Positions 6,141 through 6,265 of a stretch of DNA of 6,265 nt are shown piece by piece. The first letter of the stretch is position 1. Each line of letters begins with the position of its first letter. Source of the DNA: JBEVNX01 sp040507895. GTDB lineage: Bacteria; Desulfobacterota; Binatia; JACPRU01. The notes beneath the pieces were generated by a model. The model was not told where the DNA came from, did not search any database, and saw only the letters and a program-made list of their open reading frames with translations. The DNA is taken from positions 1 through 6,265 of the forward strand of contig JBEVNX010000062.1 of the NCBI GenBank assembly GCA_040507895.1. The letters are read 5' to 3'. The translations under genes and the position numbers were made by a program.

Positions 6141-6265
6141 ATGATCGTTCTCATCCGAGAGCCCCAAGCCGCAGAACCCCGGCGGCTGTCGATCGACAAG
6201 CCGGAGATCCTGATTGGGAAGCAGGGCGATTGCGACGTCGTGCTTCCCGGCAGCAAGGTTTCGCG
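6141..6265 (+). CDS. N-terminus of a further FHA-domain protein (cut by window edge)
   Basis: The ATG at 6141 opens a frame that runs off the right edge, giving 41 complete residues. A GAGGA motif 8-13 bases upstream serves as a likely ribosome site. The protein starts with a hydrophobic strand (MIVLI), then ILIGKQGDCDVVLPGSKVS at about residues 23-41. This matches the start of an FHA domain: the strand with I-G-(R/K), then D-x-D-V-V-L, then the S that normally begins SRxHA. The usual Arg after Gly26 is Lys27 here. The gene begins 13 bases after the preceding stop, so it belongs to the same operon. What follows the FHA domain (more FHA, an ATPase, a kinase or a phosphatase domain) cannot be seen. 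Confidence 0.72.
   Translation, partial: MIVLIREPQAAEPRRLSIDKPEILIGKQGDCDVVLPGSKVS

Overview
This is a GC-rich stretch in which every recognisable gene lies on the + strand with very little space between genes. It carries the core of a Tad (Flp, type IVc) pilus or secretion locus. I see no rRNA, tRNA, CRISPR array, insertion sequence or other mobile element. The organism cannot be named from the sequence. High GC, a Tad locus, an FHA domain fused to the TadA ATPase and several FHA proteins would fit a Myxococcota/'Deltaproteobacteria'-like or related environmental Gram-negative lineage, but that is inference.

Layout: (1) the 3' end of an unidentified gene (1-143); (2) a 66-residue Flp-like prepilin with a class III prepilin-peptidase site (145-345); (3) an 82-base gap with a possible weak promoter; (4) a CpaB/RcpC-type SAF-domain protein (428-1225); (5) a TadA/CpaF ATPase with an N-terminal FHA domain (1245-2882); (6) TadB (2884-3747); (7) an 86-base gap; (8) TadC (3834-4733); (9) a 465-residue FHA - membrane segment - extracytoplasmic domain protein that overlaps tadC by ATGA (4730-6127); (10) the start of a further gene whose visible 41 residues look like a third FHA domain (6141 to the window edge).

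In the expected scheme a prepilin peptidase (not seen here) matures the pilin, the hexameric TadA ATPase drives the TadB/TadC inner-membrane platform, and CpaB acts in the periplasm. The secretin (CpaC/RcpA) and the MinD-like localiser (CpaE/TadZ), which commonly sit between cpaB and tadA, are absent from that position.

The most notable point is three FHA (phosphothreonine-binding) modules in one short transcription unit: one fused to the motor ATPase, one on a membrane-anchored protein of unknown function, and one beginning the last gene. This suggests, without proving it, that assembly or activity of the apparatus is tied to Ser/Thr phosphorylation. The membrane-anchored FHA protein is the least understood part of the window.
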